Source: Lutispora sp003527145 (GTDB lineage Bacteria; Bacillota; Clostridia; Lutisporales; Lutisporaceae). Taken from it: 64,000 bases of DNA. The notes under the pieces were generated by a model. The model did no database searches and had not been told where the DNA came from. It saw nothing but the letters and a program-made list of their open reading frames with translations. This document shows positions 41,188 to 50,720 of the stretch, in pieces; position 1 is the stretch's first letter; the number at the start of each line of letters is the position of its first letter. The stretch spans positions 1 through 64,000 of the forward strand of contig JASBZB010000017.1 of NCBI GenBank assembly GCA_029983695.1, read 5' to 3'. Made by a program: the position numbers and the translations under genes.

Positions 41188-42741
41188 CTATAGTGCCTTC
41201 ATGATCATGCCGGCCAATTTCGATGCCTTGGCATTGCTGCTGACCACGATGGCTCCCGCATCCTCAAGCTTAGCTTTCTGCAGGGCCCAGTTCTGAGGAT
41301 CTTCTTCGGTACCGCAAATATAGCAAATGATAGGAATGTGCATACCCTTTTTCTCCATCTTTTCCTTAGCTTGTTTGATCCTCTTTGCAAAAACTCCGGC
41401 CGGGTCAGCATGGGTGCCATAGCCTATGACTATATCAAGAAGTATTACCGCTACATCCTCTTTTTCCACTTCATTCATGAATTCTTCTTCTCTGAGTGTA
41501 GTATCAATCATCGGATGGGCTCTTCCTACTGTGAACTGGTCATCGCCGTAGTCTACACAGCAGTTTTCCTGCATTATATTGGCATCTGCGAGCTTCATCT
41601 TCTTGTTCAGCGGCGTATTGGAGTATACATCTCCTACATAGTCTCTGAGAACCAGCATGCTTTCGTAGCATAGCGTACCGCCGCTGTATAGGCCTCTCAG
41701 ATATTTTTGTCCCGGCTTTAGCAGCTTGGCTTGCTCTTTTGCTATAGCTTCCAGTTCATCATTATTTTCCATGCTGTATTTTGAGCAGCAGGAGACTTCG
41801 GCAAGCTTAACAGCTTTTGCAGCCGCTTCCTCCAATGTAGAAGCCGCCGCTTTGCCTATTGCTTCCACCTTGCTCTTGTCTCCGCCTATGAAGTTGATCA
41901 CAACAGGCTTCTCAACATTTTCTTTTATATAAGCCAGCATCTTATCGGATATTTCTTCTGCCGGCGGTTTGGATATGACTACTATCACTTTGGTCTCAGG
42001 ATCATTGTTTAGGGCTTCGATTCCCTGGAGCATTGTTATGCCCCCGATTTCCAAGGACAAATCCCTTCCTCCGGTACCGATGGCCTGGGATATGCCTCCT
42101 CCTAATTTGTGAATCAATACCATAACTTCCTGCATACCTGTACCTGCAGCTCCAACCATTCCTATGCTGCCCTTCCTTACCTTGTTGGCAAAGCCCAGGG
42201 GAACATTGTTGATCATCGCCGTACCGCAGTCGGGTCCCATGAGGAGCAGCCCGTTGTCTCTGGCATAGGTTTTGAGCTCAAGCTCTTCTTCCTTGGTCAC
42301 GTTGTCGCTGAAGAGAAGAACGTGCATATCATTTTGAAGGGCTTTCATCGCTTCTCTCCTGGCATATTTTCCGGGAACGGATATTATGCAGAAATTCAGG
42401 CCGGGAACGGCCTTCAGCGCAGAATCAAAGGATTTGGGCTTGTATTCCTCACCATCGTCTCCGCCGCCATGCTGATTAAGCAATCCGTCTACTTCAGCCA
42501 ATGCTTTTTCTATGGCTTCTTGTGTCTCAGCGCTGATGGCTATGACCAGATCTTCGGGAACCGCAGCTTCTGATTCCGGTGTCAAAAGGCCTGTTCTTTT
42601 GAGAACTTCTTTGTTAAGGTCGGAGCCCATCAGAATCGCTGCTTCCGTCACGCCTTCAAATTCCGAAAGCTGCTTGGTCGCGATCATAAGCTTAACTGAA
42701 TCATAGTACTCGCCATGTCTGATTACAGTTTTAATTAACAT
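41188..42741 (-). CDS. fdrA: FdrA/AllF-like carbamoyltransferase subunit (C-terminal domain split off)
   Basis: A 517-residue protein with the succinyl-CoA-synthetase-like architecture of FdrA: KPKSFDSALKAVPGLNFCII, then LLMGPDCGTAMINNVPLGFA, GMVGAAGTGMQEVMV (nucleotide-type loop) and AIGTGGRDLSLEIGG, with YSGGTLCYE and FTVGRAHPMID later. It ends where longer family members continue into the domain now encoded at 41001-41174. FdrA proteins work with DUF1116 proteins in carbamoyl transfer to phosphate. It is the first gene of its operon; the start follows AGGAGG. Confidence 0.9.
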   Translation of the reverse strand: MLIKTVIRHGEYYDSVKLMIATKQLSEFEGVTEAAILMGSDLNKEVLKRTGLLTPESEAAVPEDLVIAISAETQEAIEKALAEVDGLLNQHGGGDDGEEYKPKSFDSALKAVPGLNFCIISVPGKYARREAMKALQNDMHVLLFSDNVTKEEELELKTYARDNGLLLMGPDCGTAMINNVPLGFANKVRKGSIGMVGAAGTGMQEVMVLIHKLGGGISQAIGTGGRDLSLEIGGITMLQGIEALNNDPETKVIVVISKPPAEEISDKMLAYIKENVEKPVVINFIGGDKSKVEAIGKAAASTLEEAAAKAVKLAEVSCCSKYSMENNDELEAIAKEQAKLLKPGQKYLRGLYSGGTLCYESMLVLRDYVGDVYSNTPLNKKMKLADANIMQENCCVDYGDDQFTVGRAHPMIDTTLREEEFMNEVEKEDVAVILLDIVIGYGTHADPAGVFAKRIKQAKEKMEKKGMHIPIICYICGTEEDPQNWALQKAKLEDAGAIVVSSNAKASKLAGMIMKAL

Positions 42742-42907
42742 CGATTTACCTCCTTAGTTATATGTCAAACGAATCATCAAAGCTTGTTGTTAATCTCTTA
42801 ACTGATGTTCTGAATAAAAGAATTCAATTTTCATGGGATTTTCCCTTTGGTATGTCATTATGAACATTTGAACCTATTGTTGTTATGGTTTTATAGAAGC
42901 GAATTTG

Positions 42908-42960
42908 ATATAAAAAAAGAACTGAGGCTGCTCCATGCAGTTTCAGTTCTTTTTTTATAT
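42908..42960. terminator. bidirectional terminator after the epimerase gene
   Basis: A long stem (ATAAAAAAAGAACTGA with TCAGTTCTTTTTTTAT, plus an inner CTGC/GCAG) with A and T runs on both sides. Confidence 0.9.
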
Positions 42961-42993
42961 TCCGTCCAAAATTTTATTCTTTGTTATGGGCTG

Positions 42994-43395
42994 CTATTCA
43001 CATTGGGAGAGTTCCATGAGGATATTGCCGGTACATTCAGGCTTCATAAAAATTATCCTCCTGGACCTGGCGCCTTTTTTCGGTTTATCCTCGATAAACT
43101 CTATTCCTTTGCTCTTCATGTATTCGACTGCCTTATCGATGTCATCCACTTGAAAAGCCAGATGCTGCAAGCCGTTTCCCCTGCTTTTAAGGAAATAGGC
43201 TATGGTGCTGCCTTCACCTGTCTCTTCCAAGAGCTCCAGATCTGTCTCACCTATGGGATAAAAGGCTACTTTGAGCTTTCTTTCGGGCACTTTTTCTATT
43301 CCCGTCAGGGGAATGCCCAGCACATTCTCTAAAAAGCTTCCCAACTCCTCGATATTATCCAAGGCTATTCCAATATGATCTAGACCTATAATCAT
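42994..43395 (-). CDS. methylmalonyl-CoA epimerase-like VOC protein
   Basis: A 133-residue vicinal-oxygen-chelate protein. Metal ligands are visible as GLDHIGIALD, GLQHLAFQVDD and the final glutamate in ILMELSQCE, the pattern of methylmalonyl-CoA epimerase. That enzyme interconverts R and S methylmalonyl-CoA. No mutase or carboxylase gene is nearby, so another CoA-ester epimerase or lyase role is possible. The start at 43395 follows GGGGG. It has its own terminator and does not appear to share a transcript with fdrA. Confidence 0.85.
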   Translation of the reverse strand: MIIGLDHIGIALDNIEELGSFLENVLGIPLTGIEKVPERKLKVAFYPIGETDLELLEETGEGSTIAYFLKSRGNGLQHLAFQVDDIDKAVEYMKSKGIEFIEDKPKKGARSRRIIFMKPECTGNILMELSQCE

Positions 43396-43513
43396 CCCGC
43401 AACCCCCTCTATCCATGTAGTATATTATTATACCATATTCTTATTGGATAGGCTATCCATTGAACGGGACTTCATTGCTATTTCAGTATAAAGGGTTTGA
43501 TGGTGATGCCTGT

Positions 43514-43576
43514 ATATAAAAAAGCCCTGAGGGTCACCTTAGGAGGTATTCAACGGCAAAATTGACAGACCCTCAG
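43514..43576 (-). terminator. terminator of the CoA-transferase gene, long loop
   Basis: A 9-bp stem (CTGAGGGTC with GACCCTCAG, 43527-43535 and 43568-43576) with a 32-base loop, followed on the minus strand by GGCTTTTTTAT. Confidence 0.75.
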
Positions 43577-43599
43577 AGCGGAATTAGCTTTACTCTGCT

Positions 43600-44787
43600 T
43601 TAGAATATTCCTTTTTCTTTTAATGCTTCAAATTCATCCCTGCTTATTCCGAGAAGCTCCGAAAGCAGCTGAGCAGTGTCTTCTCCCAATACGGGGGCCG
43701 CTTTTTTTATTTCCCCCTGGGTTTCACTCATCTTGATTGGCACTCCCGGGATTTTCAGAGGACCGGCCACCTTGTGCTCTACCTCCACTATCATGTTTCT
43801 GGCGAGGACCTGAGGGTCTTCCAGCACCTTGTCTACAGTATTTATCGGACCGTTGGGAACGCCTGCTTCATCCAATATATCCTGCCATTCCTTCACGGTT
43901 TTGTTCAGCATCTTCGCTGCAATAAGGGGCCTAAGCTCTGTATAATGGTCATTTCTCGAAGGATTGGTCTTATATTCATCGATTTCAAGAAGTTCCTTTG
44001 CATCTATGGCATTGCAGAATTTTTCCCACAGTACATCATTTCCTGCCGCCACCATGATCTGCCCATCCTTGGTATCAAAGGGCTCAAAGGGCACTATAGA
44101 CGGATGCCTGTTGCCTTCCGGCTTTGGAACCTTGCCTGTGACCACATATCTCGATATTGCATTCTCAAGGATGGCCACCTGGCAGTCAAGCATGGCTACA
44201 TCAACCTTTTGACCTATGCCGGTCTTTTCCCTGTAGTTCAGCGCCGCCAATATTCCGATGGCAGTAAATAGCCCTGCTACAATATCTCCCATGGAGGTTC
44301 CCACTCTGGTCGGCTGTCCGTCCTTTTGACCGGTTATGCTCATTATTCCTCCCATGGCCTGAACCACTGCGTCGTAAGCTGCTCTTTTGCTGTAGGGGCC
44401 GCTGTGTCCAAAGCCCGAGCAGGCAGCATATATTATTTTAGGATTGACCTCTTTCAATACGTCATAGCCCAAGCCCAGCTTTTCCATGGTGCCCGGTCTG
44501 AAGTTCTCTGCCACTACATCCACGTTTTTGATCATTTCAAGAAAAAGCTCCTTGGCTTCAGGCTTTTTCAAATTCAAGGTCATGCTTCTCTTATTTCTGT
44601 TAAGACTCATGAAATAGGCGCTTTCGCCTTCCACATAGGGTCCGAACTGCCTGGAGTCGTCTCCTGTAACAGGCTGCTCCAGCTTTATCACATCGGCTCC
44701 CATATCGGCCATTATCATCGTAGCATAGGGTCCTGAAAGCACTCTTGTCAGATCCAGGACCTTGATGCCTTCTAATGCTTGATTCAA
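43600..44787 (-). CDS. family III CoA-transferase (CaiB/BaiF type)
   Basis: A 395-residue enzyme with family III landmarks: VLDLTRVLSGPYATMIMADM, GADVIKLEQP, SLNRNKRSMTLNLK, and the catalytic aspartate in TSMGDIVAGLFT. Family members move CoA between carboxylic acids (formyl-, oxalyl-, carnitinyl-, succinyl-CoA). It may act on an acid released by the catabolic cluster, but it is followed by its own terminator. The start follows TGGAGGG. Confidence 0.93.
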   Translation of the reverse strand: MNQALEGIKVLDLTRVLSGPYATMIMADMGADVIKLEQPVTGDDSRQFGPYVEGESAYFMSLNRNKRSMTLNLKKPEAKELFLEMIKNVDVVAENFRPGTMEKLGLGYDVLKEVNPKIIYAACSGFGHSGPYSKRAAYDAVVQAMGGIMSITGQKDGQPTRVGTSMGDIVAGLFTAIGILAALNYREKTGIGQKVDVAMLDCQVAILENAISRYVVTGKVPKPEGNRHPSIVPFEPFDTKDGQIMVAAGNDVLWEKFCNAIDAKELLEIDEYKTNPSRNDHYTELRPLIAAKMLNKTVKEWQDILDEAGVPNGPINTVDKVLEDPQVLARNMIVEVEHKVAGPLKIPGVPIKMSETQGEIKKAAPVLGEDTAQLLSELLGISRDEFEALKEKGIF

Positions 44788-45030
44788 AATTATCCCTCCA
44801 AAATATCCTCATGCGATAAACGTTATGGTTTTAATATTTCTTTGGGACCCGCTTTGAAACCTTTATAACGATATCCAAATATTATACACCTTATTAGTTA
44901 CTGTTTAATAACAGAAGAAAAATTGGAATGAAAATGAGCCACGCAGAACCGTCTCTGATGGCTCATCATTGTATGAGGCATGAACATATGCTAAAATATT
45001 TGTGGAACTATTAAAAAAATATAGTATATA

Positions 45031-45044
45031 TTACATATATGTAA
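45031..45044. promoter_or_regulatory. 14-bp palindrome before the SulP gene
   Basis: TTACATATATGTAA is perfectly symmetric and lies six bases before the AGGAG site. It could be an operator, but AT-rich sequence makes chance occurrence fairly likely. A separate ATGAGCCA/TGGCTCAT hairpin lies at 44934-44966 in the same divergent gap. Confidence 0.3.
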
Positions 45045-45064
45045 ATCGAAAGGAGTCATCATTA

Positions 45065-46669
45065 ATGCAGGTTTTCAGACCAAAATTCTTTACAATGATC
45101 AAAAGCTACAATACAGATCAGTTCATCAAAGACTTAACAGCCGGCATAATCGTAGCTATAATCGCGCTCCCTCTTTCTATAGCGCTGGCCATAGCTTCCG
45201 GCGTTTCTCCTGAAAGAGGTCTCTATACAGCCATAATCGCCGGCTTCCTGATTTCATTTTTGGGAGGAAGCAGGGTTCAGATCGGGGGACCTACAGGCGC
45301 CTTCATGATAATCGTATATGGGATAGTCACGAAATACGGTATGGACGGCCTTATAATTTCCACCATCATGGCGGGCATACTGCTCATATTGATGGGCGTG
45401 CTTCAGCTGGGAAATTTGATCAGATTCATACCTTATCCTATTACGACGGGATTCACCGGCGGAATAGCTTTAGTGATTTTTACCGCTCAGATAAAAGATT
45501 TTTTAGGAATATCTGCAGAAAACCTGCCTGCAGAGTTTATAGATAAATGGATATTCTATTTCAAAAATGTCGGCTCGGCAAATTTGAACAGCTTGATCCT
45601 GGGAATAATATGCATCCTAATAATTGCTCTATGGCCTAAACTCAATAAGAAAATTCCCGGCTCTCTTATTGCTTTGATTGTGGCTACGGCAGCGGCGTAT
45701 TTCTTAAAGCTCGATGTAGAGACTATAGGCAGCAAGTATGGAGAGCTGTCTTCATCCTTGCCTATGCCTTCACTCCCGAACATAAATCTTTCTACTGTAA
45801 AGATGCTGATACAGCCTGCCGTAACCATAGCCCTTCTGGGAGGCATAGAGTCCTTGCTGTCGGCAGTGGTAGCCGATGGGATGATAGGAGGCAAGCACAG
45901 ATCCAACACCGAGCTTATCGCACAGGGCATCGCCAATATTGCCTCCGGAGTCTTCGGCGGCATACCTGCTACGGGAGCCATAGCCCGCACCGCCGCCAAT
46001 ATCAAAAACGGCGGCCGCACGCCTGTTGCAGGCATAGTCCATAGCCTTGTCCTTCTTTTGATCATGCTCTTATTTATGCCCCTTGCAAAGCTTATACCGC
46101 TGTGCAGCCTGTCGGCGATTTTGATGGTGGTGGCGTACAATATGAGCGAATGGCGGGCTTTCAGAGATATGATAAGGGAAGCGCCCAAAAGTGATGCATT
46201 TGTGCTTTTGGTCACCTTCATACTGACTGTAGTATTGGACCTGGTAATTGCCATTGAAATAGGCATGTTCATAGCAAGCCTGCTTTTCATGAAGAGGATG
46301 GCCGATACGACTAAAGTAGACAGTATAGATGGAGATGTACACCAGTTGTCTGATGATGTTTTAGTATATGAGATGACAGGTCCTTTCTTTTTCGGTGCAG
46401 TCGATAAATTTATGGAAGTAATCGATGAATCCAGAAGGCCCTGCAAAACCCTTATCCTCAACATGAGCCATGTTCCTGCCATGGATGTATCAGGCTACAG
46501 GGCTTTGATGAGCCTATATCTGAACTGCAAAAAGCATGATATCCGCCTGATAATTTCCGATCTGCAGGCTCAGCCATACTCCGTATTGGAGAAGGCAAAG
46601 TTTATCGACAAGCTCGGAAATGAAGGGATCTGCGAAAGCCTTGCCAAGGCAGCAGAAATGGCGTCTTAG
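45065..46669 (+). CDS. SulP-family anion transporter with STAS domain
   Basis: A 534-residue transporter. The membrane part shows FIKDLTAGIIVAIIALPLSI (SulP helix 1), SGVSPERGLYTAIIAGFLIS, VQIGGPTGAFMIIVYGI and ARTAANIKNGGRTPVAGIVH. The C-terminal STAS domain begins near residue 440 (VLVYEMTGPFFFGAVDKF, with the DVSGYRAL serine loop). Substrates in the family include sulfate, bicarbonate and dicarboxylates such as oxalate. The ATG at 45065 follows AAAGGAG. It stands alone, divergent from the CoA-transferase gene. Confidence 0.93.
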   Translation: MQVFRPKFFTMIKSYNTDQFIKDLTAGIIVAIIALPLSIALAIASGVSPERGLYTAIIAGFLISFLGGSRVQIGGPTGAFMIIVYGIVTKYGMDGLIISTIMAGILLILMGVLQLGNLIRFIPYPITTGFTGGIALVIFTAQIKDFLGISAENLPAEFIDKWIFYFKNVGSANLNSLILGIICILIIALWPKLNKKIPGSLIALIVATAAAYFLKLDVETIGSKYGELSSSLPMPSLPNINLSTVKMLIQPAVTIALLGGIESLLSAVVADGMIGGKHRSNTELIAQGIANIASGVFGGIPATGAIARTAANIKNGGRTPVAGIVHSLVLLLIMLLFMPLAKLIPLCSLSAILMVVAYNMSEWRAFRDMIREAPKSDAFVLLVTFILTVVLDLVIAIEIGMFIASLLFMKRMADTTKVDSIDGDVHQLSDDVLVYEMTGPFFFGAVDKFMEVIDESRRPCKTLILNMSHVPAMDVSGYRALMSLYLNCKKHDIRLIISDLQAQPYSVLEKAKFIDKLGNEGICESLAKAAEMAS

Positions 46670-46676
46670 ATATATG

Positions 46677-46712
46677 ATGAGCTATCGGGACTTCCCGATA
46701 GCTCATTTTTTT
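46677..46712 (+). terminator. terminator of the SulP gene
   Basis: ATGAGCTATCGGG (46677-46689) pairs with CCCGATAGCTCAT (46694-46706), followed by a T-run. Confidence 0.93.
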
Positions 46713-46739
46713 AAATGCTTTTTATAAGCCTTCTTAAAT

Positions 46740-46766
46740 ATCTTGGTATATTTCATATATCAAGAT
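46740..46766. other. imperfect 12-bp inverted repeat
   Basis: ATCTTGGTATAT and ATATATCAAGAT are separated by TTC (one G-T position). The gap 46713-46997 otherwise shows only AT-rich sequence and no clear gene; a promoter for the downstream operon must lie here. Confidence 0.35.
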
Positions 46767-46997
46767 ATGTTCATGTTCATAACCTCACGTCTTATTTGTG
46801 ATTTCATGTTAGCATTGGAAAAGTATGCTGTCAAGAAAAGCAATTATTAACAGATTTTATAGTAAAACAGCAAAATTTCGGTATTCCATATTAATGACAT
46901 TTCATTTACATAAAACAATAATTATATTACTAAACATAATTTTCCCATTGGATAAATTATCATACTGCTGGAAAATAATTTTAAGGGGGTAAAGCAA

Positions 46998-48071
46998 TTG
47001 AAAAAAACATTATCATTCCTTATCATTGCGGCTTTAGTATTATGCACCATGATTCCCGTAGCCGCCGCAGCGGGGCCCGCTGAAGGGGTTGTCAAGGACT
47101 TCTCCGGTAATTCCATAACCATCGCCGCAGATGGCAAAATCTTTACCTATTCCATAGACTCAAGCACCAAAATTTTGCTGAATAGTGCTCCTTCTTCTCT
47201 CTCAGTAGCAGCTTACAAGGGTGTAACTGTACAATTCAAGGCATCCGGTCAAAAAGCAACTGAGTTGAATTTTGCAGATATAGGCGACCAGCACCAGGGG
47301 TATATGAATATGGCAGTTATATATCCCCGCGAGATGATCACGGACACCAATACAGATTTGTACTACAGCCCCAAAACCTCCACTGCCTCGAAAACAGAAA
47401 TAGGAGTAGAGGACGAAACCATATATACCGTAAGAGACTCAAAAACAATAGACCTGGGCAGCATTGACATAATAAAGGATTCATTGAAAGTGGTTCTGAA
47501 TAGCAAAGAGTTAAAGGTTCTATATGATGAAGCAGCCCAATTTGATAAATCGGCAGACAATGACGAAGTAAAGATAAGCTATGATACGGAAAACGAGAAC
47601 GAGCTTTTGTTAAATTTTGAAAAGGAAATAAATGAAAAAGCCGAAGAGATTGAAAAAATCCTCAAGATCAATTATAGGAAAAAAATATATAAAATCTCTG
47701 TAACTGAGCTGTATAATTTTAATCTGGATGAGAATGTGCATGTAGAGCTTAACGGTATTGAAACATCCCTGCCGAAGGCAATGAACAGAAGCAATTATGC
47801 TTACTATGTATTGAATCTGGAGGGAAAGATCATCTATATAAATTCCTTCTATCAGGATCTGGAATGTGTAATCGACAGCATACAGGACAATAAAATAAGC
47901 ATATCTGTAAACACATCCGGTAAAACACCCTTTAAGGATACTTTGGCATTATCTCCGTCGGTATCAATAAACGGAGGAGCTCTGACCATAAAGGATCTAA
48001 AGGTTAAGGATGCAATAAAGCTTACCGTTGATCCTTATGACGCCTATAGGGTTACCAGCATTGTGAAATAA
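46998..48071 (+). CDS. secreted protein of unknown function, beta-rich terminal domains
   Basis: A 357-residue exported protein with a TTG start after AAGGGGGT and a signal peptide (TLSFLIIAALVLCTMIPVAA, cleaved near AAA). The first 75 mature residues (GVVKDFSGNSITIAADGKIF, then VTVQFKASGQ) and the last 75 (DSIQDNKISISVN, then VKDAIKLTVDPYDAYRVTSI) look like two copies of one small beta-barrel-like domain. Similar domains fill the SLH protein at 8747-11725. The middle is charged and helical. It is 25 bases before the ABC substrate-binding gene and could be an accessory of that transporter (inference). Confidence 0.7.
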   Translation: MKKTLSFLIIAALVLCTMIPVAAAAGPAEGVVKDFSGNSITIAADGKIFTYSIDSSTKILLNSAPSSLSVAAYKGVTVQFKASGQKATELNFADIGDQHQGYMNMAVIYPREMITDTNTDLYYSPKTSTASKTEIGVEDETIYTVRDSKTIDLGSIDIIKDSLKVVLNSKELKVLYDEAAQFDKSADNDEVKISYDTENENELLLNFEKEINEKAEEIEKILKINYRKKIYKISVTELYNFNLDENVHVELNGIETSLPKAMNRSNYAYYVLNLEGKIIYINSFYQDLECVIDSIQDNKISISVNTSGKTPFKDTLALSPSVSINGGALTIKDLKVKDAIKLTVDPYDAYRVTSIVK

Positions 48072-48096
48072 ATAAATTTTGATAGGAGGGTTAAGC

Positions 48097-49680
48097 ATGA
48101 AAAAGTATAGATTATTGATATCGATGCTCATGGCATTTACACTGGTATTCTCAAGCCTTGCCCCCATATGGGCGGACACGGTAAAGGGAAATGTGATTGT
48201 TGACACTCAATTTGCCGATCCTATGAGCCTGGTCCCAGGTTGGGGCACTGACACATCCACAATGGATCTCGGCAGTTTTCTTTATTCTCCATTACTTGAT
48301 ATGGATGAGAAAATGAATCTCTATCCGATGGTTGCGGAATCTTATTCCATATCTAAGGATCGACTTGCTTACACCGTTAAGCTTCGAAAGGGTTGGAAGT
48401 GGCATGACGGCGTTGAAGTCACTGCCGAGGATGTAAAATTCACCTATGACACCATTTTAAACCCTGATGCAAATGCCATGAGAAGAGCTGATGTCATCGA
48501 TTCGAAGCTCAAGAGTATAGAGGTAAAGGATAAGTATACGGTTGTTTTTCATCTTTCAACCAAAAATATATGGTTTGAATACAGCTTAAACGATAATTAT
48601 TGGCTCCCTAAGCATATACTTGGCAAGGTCCCTGTAAGGGATATTCAAAAGCATGATTATTTTCAGAAGCCTGTAGGCAACGGTCCCTTCAAGTTTGTAG
48701 AGTATACCCATGGTGAGAGGATCGTGTTTGAGCCCTATAAGGATTACCCCTCACAGTTCAAGCCCAAGACCCCTTCAGACAGATATATTTATCAAATAGT
48801 TCCTTCACAGGCTACAGCATTGTTGAAGGTGCAAAAAGGTGAGGCCAACTTCACTTTTTGTTCTGCTGCAGATATACCGGCCACAAAGAAGCTGTCAAAT
48901 GTGACAGTAAAAGACTTCCCGGATGCATCTATCATGTACATTTCCTTCAACCTGAGAAGGCCCTTCTTCTCGGATAAGAAGGTGCGTCAGGCCATAGCTC
49001 ATGCTATCAATAAAGATGCTTTATCAAAGGGAGTATATAAAGGCTATTACATTCCTGCCTCCTCCTTCTATCCGTCTCTGCACTGGTTCCACAACTCAAA
49101 GGTCAAAACATATGATTATAGCCTTTCCAAGGCTAAGCAGCTTTTGGACGAAGCAGGCTGGAAGGTAGGCAAGGACGGCATAAGGGAAAAGGACGGAGTA
49201 AAATTCAAATTCACTTTGCTGGCTTTGAAGGGCAATGTAGGCAGAGAAAAGACCTGCGTATTCATACAAAGCAGCTTAAAGCAATTAGGTATAGCAGTAG
49301 AGGTAAGATCCCTGGAATGGAATACGATGAATACAAAATACATCGATGCCAAAAATTACGATGCAGCCTATATATCTATGAGCCAAAGCTTCATACCCCT
49401 GCCTGCATCCGATTTTGGCAAAAACGGCACCTTCAACAGCGGAAGCTATTATAACGCTGAAGTGGAAAAATTGATTGATGTGGTAAATGAAGCAAATAGC
49501 AAACAGGAAGCAAAGGATGCCATGTTCAGGATTCAGGAAATAGTTCAGGATGAGCTTCCTATGTTGACTTTGCTATATCCCAGCAATACCTATGCTATGG
49601 ATAAAAGGCTTCAGGATGTAAAGCTTATATACGGCAATTACTATCAGCCTGCTGAATGGCATGTAAACCCCAATTATTGA
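48097..49680 (+). CDS. peptide ABC transporter substrate-binding protein (family 5)
   Basis: A 527-residue SBP_bac_5 protein (DppA/OppA type): LRKGWKWHDGVEVTAEDVKF, PVGNGPFKFVEY and KVRQAIAHAINKDAL are family signatures. The N-terminal export signal (LLISMLMAFTLVFSSLAPIW) has no lipobox cysteine. Such proteins are normally lipid-anchored in Gram-positive bacteria, so this one would be released or held some other way. The ATG at 48097 follows AGGAGGG. It is followed by two permease and two ATPase genes. Confidence 0.93.
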   Translation: MKKYRLLISMLMAFTLVFSSLAPIWADTVKGNVIVDTQFADPMSLVPGWGTDTSTMDLGSFLYSPLLDMDEKMNLYPMVAESYSISKDRLAYTVKLRKGWKWHDGVEVTAEDVKFTYDTILNPDANAMRRADVIDSKLKSIEVKDKYTVVFHLSTKNIWFEYSLNDNYWLPKHILGKVPVRDIQKHDYFQKPVGNGPFKFVEYTHGERIVFEPYKDYPSQFKPKTPSDRYIYQIVPSQATALLKVQKGEANFTFCSAADIPATKKLSNVTVKDFPDASIMYISFNLRRPFFSDKKVRQAIAHAINKDALSKGVYKGYYIPASSFYPSLHWFHNSKVKTYDYSLSKAKQLLDEAGWKVGKDGIREKDGVKFKFTLLALKGNVGREKTCVFIQSSLKQLGIAVEVRSLEWNTMNTKYIDAKNYDAAYISMSQSFIPLPASDFGKNGTFNSGSYYNAEVEKLIDVVNEANSKQEAKDAMFRIQEIVQDELPMLTLLYPSNTYAMDKRLQDVKLIYGNYYQPAEWHVNPNY

Positions 49681-49748
49681 TATAAAATCACCTATAAGCA
49701 GTGTGAGGTATGTGAGAAATCGCATACCTCTATTTAGGAGGAATCAAA

Positions 49749-50702
49749 ATGGCCAAGTATATTCTGAAAAGAATCATTCAATCGATACCGCTATTGCTTC
49801 TCATAACTATAATCAGCTTTCTCATAATCAACCTGGCTCCGGGAGATCCGGCTGCCATGTTCATAAACCCGGAAAAAATGACAAAGGTTGATATAGAAAC
49901 CATCAGGCATAACCTGGGCTTGGATAAGCCCCTCCATATAAGATATATATTGTGGCTGAAGAATATGCTCAAGGGAGATCTGGGTATTTCCTTCTTTAAA
50001 AACAGGCCTGTAATGGAAATATTGATAGAGGCTCTGCCCAATACCATAGTATTATCCTTGGCGGCAACTCTTCTTTCTGTGATCATTGCCATACCCGCAG
50101 GCATCATTTCGGCCCTCAAGCGCAATACAGGCTGGGATTATGCCTTCTCCACCATATCCTTTGTGGGAGTATCCATTCCTTCCTTCTGGTTCGCTCTTAT
50201 GCTTTTATTGGTTTTCGGAGCTAAACTGGGCTGGCTGCCCATAGGAGGCATGAGAACAAATTACGAGGAATTCGTTCTTGCGGATAGATTAAGGCATCTC
50301 ATACTCCCCACAATAGTCCTGGGCTTCGGCAATATGGCTGCGGATATGAGGTATATGAGAAGCGCCATGCTGGAGGTCATAAGGCAGGACTATATAAAAA
50401 CAGCCCGCAGCAAGGGACTGGCAGAGAAGGTCGTTATATTCAAGCATGCACTGAGGAATGCCCTCTTGCCTCTTATAACTCTTTTCGGCTTTATGATTCC
50501 TGGGCTTATCGGCGGGGCCGCCATAACGGAATCCATCTTCGCCTGGCCGGGAATAGGGAGGATAGTTGTGGAGGCCAATTTCACCAGAGACTATCCCATA
50601 ATCATGGGAGAATTGGTCTTTACTGCTGTTCTTGTTGTACTGGGCAGCCTTATCGCAGATGTGCTCTATGCCATAGCAGACCCGAGAATAAAATATGACT
50701 AA
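49749..50702 (+). CDS. peptide ABC transporter permease (DppB type)
   Basis: A 317-residue permease with six membrane segments. The start ILKRIIQSIPLLLLITIISF and LAPGDPAAMF are typical of DppB/OppB. The EAA loop for ATPase docking is in YIKTARSKGLAEKVVIFKHA. The end, IADVLYAIADPRIKYD, is conserved. It forms the membrane channel with the DppC-type protein encoded 18 bases downstream. The start follows AGGAGG. Confidence 0.95.
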   Translation: MAKYILKRIIQSIPLLLLITIISFLIINLAPGDPAAMFINPEKMTKVDIETIRHNLGLDKPLHIRYILWLKNMLKGDLGISFFKNRPVMEILIEALPNTIVLSLAATLLSVIIAIPAGIISALKRNTGWDYAFSTISFVGVSIPSFWFALMLLLVFGAKLGWLPIGGMRTNYEEFVLADRLRHLILPTIVLGFGNMAADMRYMRSAMLEVIRQDYIKTARSKGLAEKVVIFKHALRNALLPLITLFGFMIPGLIGGAAITESIFAWPGIGRIVVEANFTRDYPIIMGELVFTAVLVVLGSLIADVLYAIADPRIKYD

Positions 50703-50720
50703 AGGAAGGAGGACTTATAC

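Noticed and set aside
42994..44787. Propionate or methylmalonyl-CoA pathway operon
   Set aside because: Only an epimerase-like protein and a CoA-transferase are present, with a terminator between them and no mutase or carboxylase.
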